NCBI RefSeq assembly: GCF_000224145.3
Contig: NC_020176.2
Coordinates: 3,055,592 to 3,119,591, forward strand
From: Ciona intestinalis
Lineage: Eukaryota > Chordata > Ascidiacea > Phlebobranchia > Cionidae
Reading direction: 5' to 3'
Length of the DNA stretch: 64,000 bases
The position numbers and the translations under genes are program-made. Each line of letters begins with the position of its first letter. Position 1 is the stretch's first letter. Positions 46,323 through 60,600 of the stretch are shown here, piece by piece. The notes under the pieces were generated by a model, which saw nothing but the letters and a program-made list of their open reading frames with translations, was not told where the DNA came from and ran no database searches.

Positions 46323-47526
46323 TTTGGTTTGTTTATCACTGCCTGAAAATTTCTGCTTAGTTGAAACTTTTGAAACAAGATAACGTTCCTGCCTTCGAAA
46401 TGCTCAACAACATATATTGTTATGGGCATTTTCGAAAAAAACAAAACATTTTTTATGCAGTTATTTTTGACACATGAGAGTGTATTATATTACTTTAATG
46501 TTTAATGTATATACATGCTTAATTGCATTTTTGTTGTCTTAAAATTCTTGTCTTTTACTTTGAAAATATGCACACATGTGTATTAGTTCTATAATACCAG
46601 TTTTCTTGGATAAATGGTTTTAATGTTTGCATGTGACTATATTTGTGTGTAGTTTTAGTATAAATAATTGAACATTGAATAATAGTCGTGCAAAACTATA
46701 CCTGTCCTTAAATGAGGGTTATTTTTACCAATTTCTAAGGTGTCATATATTAGTAGGTCAAGTTTAAAATACATCATTTGAAAATTTAATAGACTGGTTG
46801 ATATCATTAGATTTAGTAGAACTCAATACTGTAGTGTAATATATTTTTTAAGTGATTAACTAAATCACTGTATTTTTTTCGTATTTGTTATAAAAATATA
46901 CATAAATGGTACGCATGGGCATCGTAAAGGTGACAGAATGTCACAAATGAAATATAAGATACTTTTTGTTTTATAGCCAATAAAATAAACTTAGTAAATT
47001 GAACATATGGATTGATATTTGTAGTAAAAATATATGAACGGTTGTGTATTACTTTTTAACACAAGTTTATTCTGGTTTTTAGGTTACCAATCAATTTTGT
47101 CTTAACTATTGTATCAGAAAAAAAATCCCTAATTGTGTTCAGAACTAAATACTCTGCTTACTGAATTATATGTAAAGTATCTTGCATATAATACTCTAAT
47201 CTAATCTAGTGTTGTATCGAATCAAGCATTTTGATATTTACTACAAGCATGACACTTTAAATACACATAGGCAAGTTCAGAAAGACAACATAGCTTCAAA
47301 ATTGTCGTAAGAAAACACTGGCGGAAATAAGTAGCATTTTTTTAAATCTAAAAAATAAAATGTGTATAGAAAGCAAATCACATAAATAACACATATTTAC
47401 ATGCATACAAAATGTATAAAACATACAGCATGAAATCACAAGACTACAAAAAATAAAGCAAAAATGCTTCTAAACTGCAAGCAATGGCACAGTGAAACTC
47501 TGTTCGAAACTTGCATCTTTACGAGC
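46323..47526. other. Convergent 3' region of CHMP1 and ZC2HC1-like gene
   Basis: AT-rich, no supported frame. It presumably holds both 3' UTRs. Confidence 0.5.
46979..46984 (+). promoter_or_regulatory. Possible poly(A) signal of CHMP1
   Basis: CCAATAAAATAAAC lies about 650 nt after the CHMP1 stop. Plausible, but an earlier site cannot be excluded. Confidence 0.3.
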
Positions 47527-49910
47527 TTATTTCCGGCCACCTGTTTTCCTTTTTAATGGCGCTGGTCTAGATTTCATGTCCTTGCATTTAGGGATATGTC
47601 GCTCTGCAGCTTGTGGGGCAAACCTACGCTCACAGTATTTGCACTGAATATAGTCAGGGTTGACTGAAGGTGGGGGTGGGGGTAGGTCGGCTATATTTCC
47701 GCCCATAGCTTCATATTTTGACAAGGTCTTGGCATGACGGACAGTTTGTATAAAATCTTGATGCTTCAGTTTCCAGTTGTTTTTCTATAAAATAAAGGTT
47801 TATATATTAAAGGAATTATCATACATGGATGAACGAATGTAACCTAATTATCCTTGTGTAGCTGAACAACACAGGTATTATAACATGAGTTTTCCATTAT
47901 AACACAAGCCCGCTTACGAGTTACGACATACGTACCTTTGTAAGTTATTTTTTATTAGTTGCTTTACCGTATACATATATACTTCTAGATGTATAGTATA
48001 TTAATATCATTAAATATTATCATATGTATTTGAATGGTTTTAGAAAAATAGATATTTAAACATTTGTATATATATGATCAAATTTTGGGCACATTATAAA
48101 ACAAATTGCAGTAGACACTACACAGCTAAACATATTAAAATGACAAAAACTACTTTAACCCACCATTTTTATTTCTTTAGTTCGAACTTGTTTAACTACT
48201 TTGAAATTCTCCAACTCTGTTCCTTTCTTTCTGGCTGTGGCCATGTCAAACACCTTTCGCTTCTTATTTGAAGTCTTTGCACAAGCATCCTTGTGCTTTG
48301 GCAAACGATCCAAGTTGAACTTTCTGCCACAAATGTTGCATGGAACAAGCACAACTTCATGCTGGGCATATTCAAGGGGCATCTGGGTAAATTGAATTTA
48401 TTAGTTTTTACAGGTTTGAAAATCATTATTATAAAACCTATACTGTAATCATAGGCTAAAACTTTCTAATTTAAGGAGGGGTAAAGATAGTAACACTTTC
48501 TTTTGTAACAAATCTAACTTATGTTTACTGATAAATACAATATAAAAATTCTAAAGTAGGCCTACATACCCTACTATTACATGTTTGTGAATGTTATCTA
48601 TGAGTGAAACTGTAACCAACACTTATTAAAGACATTTTTCTGACCTGTTGTTCTAGGTTACGTTGTTGTTTGATTTCATTAACATTGCTTCTTAAACCTT
48701 GTTGCGCTATCCGTATATTTTGTTCTGATGGGGAAGCACTGTAATGCGTGGATGTGCGTGAATTTGTTCGCGAGTTTTGAAAATATCGGTCTGGTGTCGA
48801 TGTGTTGCTGTTGTGCCTAACAAGAACAGGCTTGGTGAAACCAGACATAGCAGCATTTGGTTGGTTGCTTTTTTCAATATAACTTCTGGTACTTGGTACA
48901 GAACTTGCTTTTTTATATGAAGGTGCATTTTCTTCTGGTGTTTTAAACTCCAATGATTTATCATTTGCATAATTTAACTCTGAAAACCTTTGAGCTTTTT
49001 TAAACGGGTTTCTTTTGCTTCGTTTTGTTTTGCCACTGTCATCATTCGATTTGTCTTGTTTTAAATACATGACATTTGTCGTTGTTCTACCACCTACCAC
49101 TTTAACAGTTTCATTATTGAACAACGGCTGGTCATCAACTTTCTTTGATTCATTCATAAAATCATTACCATTTTTAGCCCTATAGTTTTGCAATCTATTC
49201 TTTCTTTGCAAATCATTCTCCATTTGCCATTTTTGAAAGTCTGTTGGTTTTTCGCACATCGCCGTTGCATTTGATTCACCTTCAACATGAATAGGTGTGA
49301 AATTATTTAGAGCTTTTAAAGTTTGTTTCTTTTTTTCTAAAATCTTTTTATTTCTTGCCAGCTTCAAGTTGGTCATGTCTGGCGGGGAATCCATTTTTAC
49401 CAAAGTATTCTTACCAACATTTCGGCTTGAGCCATGATATCCTGGAGAATCAAAACTTGATTGTCTAGGCACAGCAGTGTTACTGTTGAACATAGTATGA
49501 GTGCTATTAGATTGTGGCATTACCAAATTACCATTTGAATTCTCCTTGTTTCTAAACTTCCTATCCTGGTTTTCAGTGTGATTGGGTTTTCTCTGCTTTA
49601 AAGGTGGAAGCACAACTCTACGGTCAGAGTTGCCAGACCAGTTTGCATCCCTCATTCTCCCACCGTTGTTTGAGTTTGTATATCTGTTTGTGTTTGTTTT
49701 GAAATACTCCTGGACTTGCCTGCTGCTTTTTCCAGCCACATTTTGCAACGAATTCTGCTGCTGTGCTTGATACAACTGTGAGAGTTTCCTTTCTTTCTCA
49801 GCAAGAAGCTTCATCTGGACGTTTCTCTGCATCATCATGAGTGGGGATAATGTGTTAAACGTATCCCCTTGTTTCGTGTAGTTCTTATCTGGCGGTGAAT
49901 GCTTCATCAT
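47527..49910 (-). CDS. ZC2HC1-family C2HC zinc-finger protein
   Basis: Three exons, 49910-48645, 48382-48164 and 47784-47527, all phase 0, give 580 residues. The first exon encodes a long (422-residue) hydrophilic, Asn/Gln/Lys-rich, probably disordered region with a helical start (MKLLAEKERKLSQLYQAQQQ). The second and third exons each carry one zinc-binding C2HC finger: Cys437, Cys440, His452, Cys456 (CNICGRKFNLDRLPKH...C) and Cys543, Cys546, His558, Cys562 (CKYCERRFAPQAAERHIPKC). These two fingers, with the NWKLKHQDF linker, identify the ZC2HC1 (FAM164) family; the long N-terminus is closest in layout to ZC2HC1C. Molecular function is poorly known. Family call is firm, subtype tentative. Confidence 0.88.
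47830..47950. repeat. SINE-like fragment in ZC2HC1-like intron 2
   Basis: GAACGAATGTAACCTAATTATCC, AACACAGGTATTATAACATGAG, CAAGCCCGCTTACGAGTTACG: the reverse of the tail family at 11101-11300. Confidence 0.5.
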
Positions 49911-51609
49911 TGTATATCAGTAAATCTTGGTTTTCGAAACAGGTTCTGGAAAGAATGCAGCATCCAGAAAGTACAAACAAGAATAAAACTATGCAAAGAG
50001 TAAACGGTATATGACTTAAACCCTAAATATAGTAACAAAAGACTGAACAATGCTTATTGAAAATTTTGAATTTAAATCAAAAACAAGATCACAAAAGACT
50101 TAAAATCTTTACCAAAAATATATAAAGCGTCGAAAAACGTGTACATTAATATTAATTTATTTTTGATGACGTAGTAATCTTCGAAATTTTTAATTTAAAC
50201 TTTACAATAAGATACGTTTTTTCTCAAAAATTCTTAGCAAAATACCTGTTTCTCGAACCTATAAACTTACAGGTACACGTGTAGAACTTTTCGCCGTCTA
50301 CAGCTTGATATAGTTATAGTTAAAACAGTTTGAACTTCCAAAGACGTTAGTCTTATCAAAACAAAATTTACGGCATGTTGTTGTGTCTTGTTGCTACGTA
50401 ACGAAAATGATTAAAATTGATACTCATAGATGTTTCGGTTTTGATTAATATAAACAAAGGGAAAACGGATGCATGCATTTTATGGGTAATCGATAATAAT
50501 TCTTATTAATATAAATACTGTTTATTAAAATCACAATACCTATATGTTTGACCATTTGAAAATACCCACGTGATTATACACCATCACTGCCCGCGTAAAT
50601 GGACAGACAGATAAAAACTTCTGGGGTGGGCAATCGGATGTTAATGTAGCGACATGTTTCATTGTTTGGTTGTAAAACAAAAATATGAAAACACATGTTA
50701 TATCGCGGTAATTTGCATACAAGTGTATGGTTTGTTTTTAATCTCTTTGGTTTGTTTGCAATTAAACACTGCAATCATATATTTCGGCGGAAATAGTTAC
50801 AGCGAATAGCTTAACAAGATTGGTTTTACACAATATTAAAAAGTTGTTTTGCGTTTAGCTGTTTTTCTTGTCTAATATCCAGGAAACAAAATATATAAAT
50901 ATATCGTTACTTTCTTAGTTGCTCCATATGTTCCGCTTTACGGAAAATTGTACACGATTTTTGAACTCAAGGAACAACGCATCACTAATTTTGCACTAAA
51001 ATACAAGTTTTTTTAAGGGAAAATTTACAATTATTTAATACTTTTACAATTATTTTGTTAAATATTTAATTTATTATGACATTCAGGACGTTTAACAAGT
51101 TAACGATGGGCGCTATTCCGTTGATGTTTTTCACAGTTCCGCAATTCTTTCCGTAATTGATCCATATTGAAATTTGTAAATTGTAAACTGATTGATTTGA
51201 GATTTGAGATTAATGTTTTTGTTGTTGTTTGTATGACGATATTGCAATGTAGTGAAATTGTATTAAAACAAGAAGAATAAAAATTACACACGAAAGTCTT
51301 AGAATAGCTGTATTTCAACTGTGAAGATTGTAATTTCTAGGAATAGACGGGAAAATTAAAACTGCGCTAAACCGTTTTTATCGTAAAGCAGTTTGTAAAA
51401 TCAGTTGTACAATGTTAAGTTAATTAGTAACCAAGTATAAGATTAATATGTCAATACGTTATGTGTTACAAAGTTCACAATATTTTACAAGTAAATAGTT
51501 CTCAATTTTTGTACAACTTGTTTTATTCCTTAACACAAAACTAGTTTAACTTCGAGCAAACTCGTTAACGTTTATTTTTTATCATGCAGTTCCTATTTAG
51601 GACTTCATA
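49911..51609. other. Divergent promoter region ZC2HC1-like / CECR2
   Basis: About 1.7 kb, AT-rich, between two genes transcribed apart. Short frames at 50540-50774 and 51100-51318 have no support. No TATA box or defined motif assigned. Confidence 0.5.
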
Positions 51610-54600
51610 ATGTATTCTATGAAAGACCTGCTGTCATGGTGGGAAGTACCTGCAATTGCTCATTTCTTTTCTTTGTTTAAAAGCTGTTTTTCTCTTACCG
51701 ACTTCACAATTGAGGTAACCTGTTATGTAATTTGCCTGTTGTTTTGCTGCTAATTTCCTTCTTTGCACTCTTTCAAATTAATCTGATCTTTATCGGTGTA
51801 TTAGGAAACACAAATAAAATCATTATATACATAAACATATATATTTCTATACATGTGTTAGTTTTTTCAAATTTTATTTAAAAAGACCTAACAGTGTAAA
51901 ATTCTCATGTGACAAAATAACGAAAATAAAAAAAAGAGCACAAAAGGCAATATACTATACTAGGTGGTCTAGGGTTAGTTCTTATTGTATCACATGTAAT
52001 AGGTGGATTTTTAATAACACTTAATTTATATATTATATATATTTAGCCTAGCATGTAGTCATATCAGTGGCTATCTCTTTTTAAGTAATGTATTTCACAG
52101 TGAAAATTACTAGGCTCAGTTTGCAGGGTCTCGGTATGTGTTTTACCCTATCCAAAAACTTGTAGTTCTGGAAACTCTGGTCTTTATTGGGAAAATTATA
52201 ATTTTATTTTATAGGAATTAGAAGAAGCGCTACTCACAGATGGGGAAAATGATGCTTCTACCGCATTCACATCCAAACTCTTAATGGAGCTTTTACAAGG
52301 ATGCTACAACAACTCAAACATAAGGTAGTATGAGAATCATATACTGTCTCTTTAATCTGGTTTCTACAAAAATACAAAATATATCTCAATTTCAGTATTT
52401 CAGAACTAATAGATGTTACATATATTATGGGCTTATCATAATTGTCATGCTCTATTTCATTGCTTTCTACTTTTTTATGATGTGGCTTAAATACTAAGCA
52501 TATACATATAAATCAATATGGAAGCTCTGGCAACTTATTCCCCAAACCACATTACATGCATCTAGCTTGTATAGGACAATCGATTGATTTACCTTTTTCA
52601 ATAAAAAATAAAAATTAGACATTAAAAACTTGCACTTAATTGCATGCATTGAGTGTAGTAATGACTGATTATTTTTGTCCTTTAGACTATTTTGTTTTAC
52701 TTCCCATAAAATACATGCATATAATGCATATAATGCATATATGTCACATTTGGTAAAAATCAATATGGAAATTCTCTTAAAGGTTGCCATTATTTCATGC
52801 TGATAAAATGCACAATTGTTGTATGCACATATACAGTTTCATATTTTCTTTTTTTATTTTAGTAATGTACTTTTAGTTTTTTATTTTTACATTTAAACTA
52901 ATGGAGTTTTTAAACACATGATATCACTCCTGTTTAAAAAGTTGTGTGTGGATGTCATCCTGTGCACACCTTATGTTAGTATATATCACAGTGGTGTCTT
53001 TAGTATCTCTTATAAAGAAAAAAAATATTGATATTTACTTTAAATTCAAGTTATTAAAACAAACAAGTAGTAAACTGGATGGGTTTTACTTTCACTCCTC
53101 CAGTGATTAAGTGTGAATATTAAACACCAGTCACACCACCAAACTGTAAGCAACTTTATGATTATTTCATAATTTTTTACTTTTAAAGTGTTACAAACTA
53201 CCATGAGACATTGATTGACATAATGAAGAGAAGATGGGAGATCGAGGACGGACGAGTCAATCCATTATCTTCAATATATTCCGACTTTCACAGTTTACCA
53301 ACTCAACTTAAAGTACAAATCATTCACAGACTCACTGAGTATAGACTGGACGCACAGGTTTGATATTTAAGTATTTCAACATTGTACAGGTAGTTACTTG
53401 TATTTTGGCTCTTCTGGCAAGAATGTCATTTTAATTCCTAATCAAAGATTCCAATTGAGACATTTAATATGAATATAGTTATTTTAATATGTGTCTGCAT
53501 GTCACGCAACAGTATTTTTAACTACTTTATAGGATGTAAGTAGTTAAGCTGTATTGTTGTATGCTATTTAATGTTTTATTGACTGTACTGACAGTCTGTA
53601 TTTTTAATAGTAAATGTTCTTTCCTGCAGGATGTTGACGAAAAGTTGTCAGGTCTCAATCCATCTGACCTGCGATTAGAACCACTTGGTTCCGACAGAAA
53701 TGGATCAAAATATTGGTATTTTTTCGGTGTCAGGTAAATATTGCTCCCTTACTATTTAACTAACAGTTTTAGGCGGGGGTCAGAAACCTTTTCAGCTAAT
53801 AGAGGTTCGAGAGCTAAGTCATATTTTTATATATTTTTGTGAGAGCCATATAGTATTTTGCTTAATTAGCAGAACTTTTTAAAAACAACTAGATTCACAG
53901 AAATATCATTCTTGGTAAACAAGTTTAGGCGACCAAAATAATTCATGGCATTTTTTAGTGCAAATATTATGAATGGATTGTTTTGGTTAATTGATACAAA
54001 TAAATTGTTTGGTAATATAAAAGAAAAAAAAATTATTTCTAACTATTGTGCTGGGAAATGCAAACTTAGATTATTTGTGATCCAGATGGGTCTTTAAAAG
54101 TGTCACATCTTGGTTGCAAGTCTAGATCCCCAACCTCTTGTTTAATGCATCACTTCCTTACCATGGACAGTGCCTTGCTTTGACAATTAGGTATTGTTGC
54201 ATTAAAAATAAACACATTGTCGTTATGGTCTGAATTATTGCTACCAAAGTTTTGTCGGTAAAAGCAGGACAGGAGGGGAAACAGCCACTAAACATTGGTT
54301 ATTATTATTAAACCTATTGTTTACCCATTTTAGGATGTAAACATCGGTGCTAATAAAACATAACATGTCATTACACATAACTTCTTAATATAATTTCTCT
54401 CTAGATTATACAAGGAAACCCCACCTTTGCACAAATCTGGGAAACGAAGAAATGGTTCAAGTCCTTCTGTGAAAAGAAGCAAATCTAATGATCCTTTCTG
54501 GGGATTTCCTAAGGTTAGTTGGATGAACAAATATATAACTACTACACTTGTTTTGATTAAAATGAGGCACAGAAAACAGACAATTTTTGAATACAATTTC

Positions 54601-57600
54601 TTTTGAATACAATTGCTGACAAAGTAGGATACATGGCCAAAGTGTGTGAAAAAAAGCATCCGTGTTATAACGACTGTAGTTTTTCTGCCACATGAAGTTA
54701 ATGATGATTTTACTTCAGCAGAAACATCTCGTCGGGAAGAAGAAACATAAGAAGAAGGGATGGAAGAAGAAGAAACGAGAGGCGGGAGAAGATTATGAAT
54801 ATTTCAGTAAGATCTTTTATCACTAATGAGTTTTTTGGTTTTAAAACTAGGCATAAAAAGCATAACTCACATACTGCCTAAATTTTGCAGGTAGCTTATA
54901 TAATATTTATTGTTTTTTTTGTGAGGTCAAAAATCTGCTTCAACTGTAATCTGAAGAGATATAAAATGATTGATTTTACATGAATAGTTGTGGTGAGGTA
55001 TCTTCTTTAGGTGTTTCATTTGTTCTCGCACATAAGCATAGTTATAAAACTGTGTCAACTTCAACAACAAAAAAAACTGGGGACAAACTGGTCCTAAATC
55101 CTAAGTCCTCTGACAAGACCTGACCCAAGATGGAACATAACCACAGTGACTGCCTTTAGTGCCATGCTGAAGGTCTATTCATTGCTGATTTGAATTAATC
55201 TCCTGTTTTTCCAGGTAGTGACCGTTTATCTGATAGCAAATGGGAAGTAGTGTGTTATAATGTGAATGACTGGAAGCAACTTGCCAAGAAAATGGTGGCC
55301 GGCATCTCAGAGAAAGAAGAGGCACTCCATCAACTTATAACTGAGAACTTTCTTCCAAATCTTCCGAAGATAGTGGAAGACATGGTAAGAATGAAACATA
55401 TTAGATCACATTATTATTTATGTCTATTTTGAACCATTTTATGCTTTTTTAAGTTTTATTTTCCACATTTTTTTCATTTTTACCAAAAAAGTTTGAATGT
55501 TTTTTTTTTGTTTTAGGAAAATCAGAAACTTCAGAAACTGCAGGCAGAACCACGAAGGTCTTCTTGTCGACTTTTGGCAAAGAAACTGTATGAGGAAGAT
55601 GGGGTATGTACACTTGTTTGCTTTCTGCTACTTTAACATATGGTGAAGTCCATGCGATAGTACCCTGGGTCAAATTGTCCCAAAATATGTCATTTACTTG
55701 CTTCAAATAGTAGATCTATACCAGGGCCTTGGCTCAGTGATTAGGTGCTTGCATTATATCCAAAGGGTAGCGGGTTTGATGCTTTGATAGGTGTATGTGT
55801 CTCTGGACAATGCAGTCGCCAGTCAATGGACATTCGTCCATCCCAGGAGTCACTAAAGGGTTGAATCTCTCTGTCCGAATAATAGGCAACTCAAACTGTC
55901 AAGTATCATAGAGTTCCACTCTGTAGGACTTCACCAACGTACAAATGGGGGCCCACTTTAATTTTCACCACTGATTATATGATTTCTATACAGGGGATAG
56001 AATTGAAGAGAGAAGAGCAAGAGAACGTTCGACGAAAAGAAGAAGAGAAGAGGTTGGAGATTGGATTTGAAAAGATGTTGAGAGTCGAACTTGATCGAAG
56101 AAAACGTGAAGCTTACTCTCGGTGGAGAAAAGGTATAAACTAATTTTGAATTTGTAAATGCTTTTTTCAATAAACTATATATTTTTAATATTTTACAAAC
56201 TGGTTCAACAAAAAATTACAGCTACTCTAATGGGAGCATCAATTACGACATGCACCACATATAGGAGCCTAACGTTTAAAATACATCAAGTTCAAAAGGT
56301 CCAAAGTGTATGTGTGCTGAAGGCGCAAAATTTACTTTTCAGTGCCTTTGCTACCACCTTCGCCACACATGTCACATATTAGGCATAAAAAACTAAATTA
56401 TATTACAAAGGAAACTATAAAACACATTCAAATCTAAAAATATACAGTCCGGAGCGTATCACTATTTTTGCTCTTTAGAACAAGAAGAACAAAGAAGACA
56501 GAGGTTGGAAGATGGACTTCTCCTTGATGATGATTCCAGCAGTGGAAGTGAGAGCAACACCGATCCAGTGAGTCCTCCACAAAGATCCCAATTGAAACGA
56601 GAATCTTCATCAAACCAGCTGCATCAACGCAAAGATTCTGGGGTCAAAATGACGAAAAATGCTGTTTCAAAGTAAGTGAGCAGTGTTTTGTATATTTTTT
56701 CTACATATGTGACGTCTTACAAATGGCATGGAACCTGAAATTTATTCCAGAGCTGGCTATTACCTGACACTCAGGTTTTTGTTTGCTATATAAACTGTGT
56801 TCTGTTTTGTTCTGCTCACATTTTTAGGCTTAGATTTCCTATAACTTCATGGGTTGTTAGAGAGATCAAAAAAAGAAGTTAAGTTCCAGTTTAGGGCTTA
56901 GGATTTAGTGGTTAGCATATAATGTAGTTGATTCTTTACCAACACCCAGATTTTTAGAATACAATGTAATAATACATTATCTATTAGTATGTTGCTGTGC
57001 AGTTGAGGTAAAATATTTCTTATGTTAACTCATTCAGTTTTAAACTGAGTTTGATCATCCAAGTTGCAGAAATAGCACAGTTGGAACAGACTCGAATCCA
57101 GCTATATTCTTTCTAATTCAGAACAGCATATTCTACCATTGTTAGTAAATCAGATAAAATAATTGTAAGATCTTACAATGAGAAATTAGCTTGGCAGAGA
57201 TTAGTAGAAGTACTTCTGAAATATCAGGTTAGTTTTTAACTGATTATTTGTATGTACATTTTAACATGTAGGGGTAACAATATTTTCCCATATAAAAAAC
57301 TTAATGGTTAAAAACTATCCATTACATTAAAAAATGACTTAAATTATTAATATAGTGATAATCAGTTTGAAATTAGAATATAGATGACTAAACACATGAT
57401 GTCATCGCTATTTTAAAAACGTACAATACCTCACCCCAGGCAATTCCATACAGTAGTAGTGGTATGTTATAATTTTTGCAAATTTTGGGTAAGATTGTTT
57501 TTAATAAATATTGTAATCTTGCAGTATTTAAAACGGCAGGCGATATTTTGGTAACTTCAACTTATTTAGAAAGTTATTTCCGTGAATTGAGTTTATTTTT

Positions 57601-60600
57601 TGAGCGATTTTCCTATTAACTAAAATATAATATGGCTCCAACAGAAATAAAATTAAAAAGTATGTAGCAATCTTGGCTCCCTCAGCCAAAGAGGTTTCCA
57701 TCCCTGCTTAACAGTTGAATAATATTAACTCTTTACTCTAACCTACAGAAAAACCAAATCTACAGTTTCTACTGAAAACAAAATTAAACAAAAGCTTCAA
57801 AGTGAAACTTCTGCCAGTCCTCATCCAGATATAAGTGACCATGAGTATGCTGTTATGCAAAAGGTAACATGTTATATATATTGTTTGTGCGTGTGTGCTA
57901 CATATCATGCAAATATTGAAATTATATATATCTTATACCTTATATGTCTTGAAAAAAGTAACATATTATTGCACGCATAAAGAAGTTCCGCTCATTCATT
58001 CATGTACTTATCTTTAGACATGGGAGGTGCTAGACAACAACCCAGAAGCTTGGCCATTCCAAACTCCAGTAGAAGAATCATATGCTCCTGGTTACCATAG
58101 TGTTATCAAGGTAATTTAATAAATATGATGAATATACATTGACTATACTCTATTGTATAAACACCTAACAGTGCGTAATTATGCCTAAAACTTGGGTGCT
58201 AAAACAAATTTTACCCTTATTTCAAAAATGGGTAACATGTCACCCTAGGCATTCCTAATGTTATGGTTACGCCTCAAAAGCACATTTTACCCAACAGAGG
58301 CCAATGGATCTGTCCACAATTGAAGATAAACTAAAGCAGCAGAAATACAGCTCAGTTAAAGATTTCAAAGAAGACATCACTCTCATGTTTAACAATTGTC
58401 GGCTTTACAATGGCCCCGACAGTGGTAACTTAACAGATAATTATTATATATTCACTTAACTGTTGGTACTTAAGTGTGACGGCTTCCAGACTTGTCCAAA
58501 ACCTTTTTTAAAAAAAACAAAACAAGTGTCTGTCCATCTGGTATAAATATGTTGTCCCTTGGAATGGACTGCAGCTATCTTTATTTTTGACCTCTATTGG
58601 TTATTTTGTTGTAAACAGAAACCGGTGTTTTATCACCTGCGTCATACCCACAAGCCATGCACATGATGTCATAGTGTTGTATAGTGGTCAGTAAGATTAG
58701 ATTGTTCAAGTGATCATTGAAACATTTATATTCCACACCCCACACGATAGTTTCTGTTTTTTCCAATAGAAAAAAATATTTTTTTTTTAATATTATAATT
58801 CTGTATAAATGATAAACTATATGCTTACCAACTTAAAAATAGTTAATTTTTGTTTCTTTGTTATTTGTTGTTGGCACAGAATACACTGAGGTGGCAAACC
58901 AATTGGATGAATTGTTTCAAACAACGCTCAGTAAGAATCTTGGGGAAAAACAAACATCTGTGAAAAGTACAACTAAACAAAGTGGGTTGAATACAATTTT
59001 ATTATCCAATTTATATTTAGTTAAAAGAATCCTTTTTACTGTTAAATTTTAGGTTTTTTCGTAAGGATAAGGATAAGGTTATAATAAATATCCCTATGTT
59101 TACTACCAAATTGACAATAGGAGAGAATGAAAACATGAACTATCTTACCCCAACCTACTATGCTTTTTCAGAAACTGCCCCATCACGGAAAAAGAGTCCA
59201 AGTCCGGATGTTGCTCTAGAAGATGAAGAAGAGGAGGAACGTTCGGATGATAATTCTTCCTCAGATGAATTTACTCCTTCATGGGTGTCGAAGACACAAG
59301 CAAAGAAGATGCGACTCGCATCCAAATCCAAGGATTTATCGAAAGGAAAAGAGAGCAAGGGAAGAGGAAGAGGGAGATCACTGTCGAGAAGTTCTCTCAA
59401 AGAGTCCTCTGCTCCTACTCCTCCTAAACCAAAGAACATCCGAAAGAAACCACCTCCGAAGAGAAAGCTGAGAGGAGCAACTACGAAGTGGACGACCAAG
59501 GATGAGAGTGATAACTCCGATCATGATGCGGAGAGTGACTCTGGAAACTCGGATGCGAGGAACAATGGGAATGTGGAGAAGGAAGCAGCTACGAGGGGAA
59601 GGGGGAAGTACAGAAGAGCGTCAAAGACCAAACTCCGCTCAAAAAATCATGATTCCGATTCTTCTGAACCAAGTTCTGTTTCTGTTAATGGAAAAAAAGT
59701 TGTACCGGAAGTGGAAACAGCAGTTGAAAGCAATGATAGACTTACTGGTAATGAGAACGTTGCTTCACCTCTTAAATCCCCATTGAGTAAAGATTCAGAT
59801 AAAAATTCGGAGTTAAATGTGAAGTCCTCTTCCGCTGACCCCTCAGAGAAGATTACTGAGTCAAATCCTGCAGATGTTGATTCTTCTTCCTCATCTTCAA
59901 GAGGTTCCTCTCGATCTCAATCTCTAGAGAAGTTTGAAAAATTGGAAGAAGATGCCAAATCTAAACCTCAAGTGATGTGGTCACTTGATTACTTAGCGTC
60001 CCAGGCTCGTGTGCTGGAAGAACAATGCAAAAAAACTGAGTCCAGTTCAGTAAACGGCCGGCAACAGCCAGTTGTCACTAATTTCACGCACTTCTTACCA
60101 GATAAGAAACTGGACATAAAGGACAAATCAAGTATATTTTCTGCACCGAAGTTTACCCCAGAAAGCAACCTGAAATTTGTGCAATCAATATCAGATAAAG
60201 AGAGAAGTCAAAAGTTGGGGAAAAGAAAAAGGAAAGAAGAGTCTGATGTCTACTCGTTTAAAGACGAAAACAGTCCGGATCCTGTGTTCAGCCGGCTCGG
60301 TGCCGCAAACGAAAACCCGGCACAAATCAAAGCTACCACCCCTTCCCCAAAGCAGAGCCCAACCACAGTTGTCCAACGTCAAAATACGGAAACAGATTCA
60401 ACCCAAAAGATTACAAAATCTCCAGCCACGCCTGTAAATCCTACTCCTAAAGCAACAGAATCGACCACCCAAAGTTCCGCCACACATGCAGGGAAAACTA
60501 ACCCCTCTACATATGCCCAGTCTCATTCATCTTATTACACCACCTCTCACAATACATTGGTGTCTTCCCCAGCTTTAACAACAACCAGTTGCAAGCCAGT

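Noticed and set aside
58996-59165. In-frame extension upstream of CECR2 exon 15 (from about 59096)
   Set aside because: It is MITE sequence; the exon begins after TTTTTCAG at 59171, in phase with exon 14.
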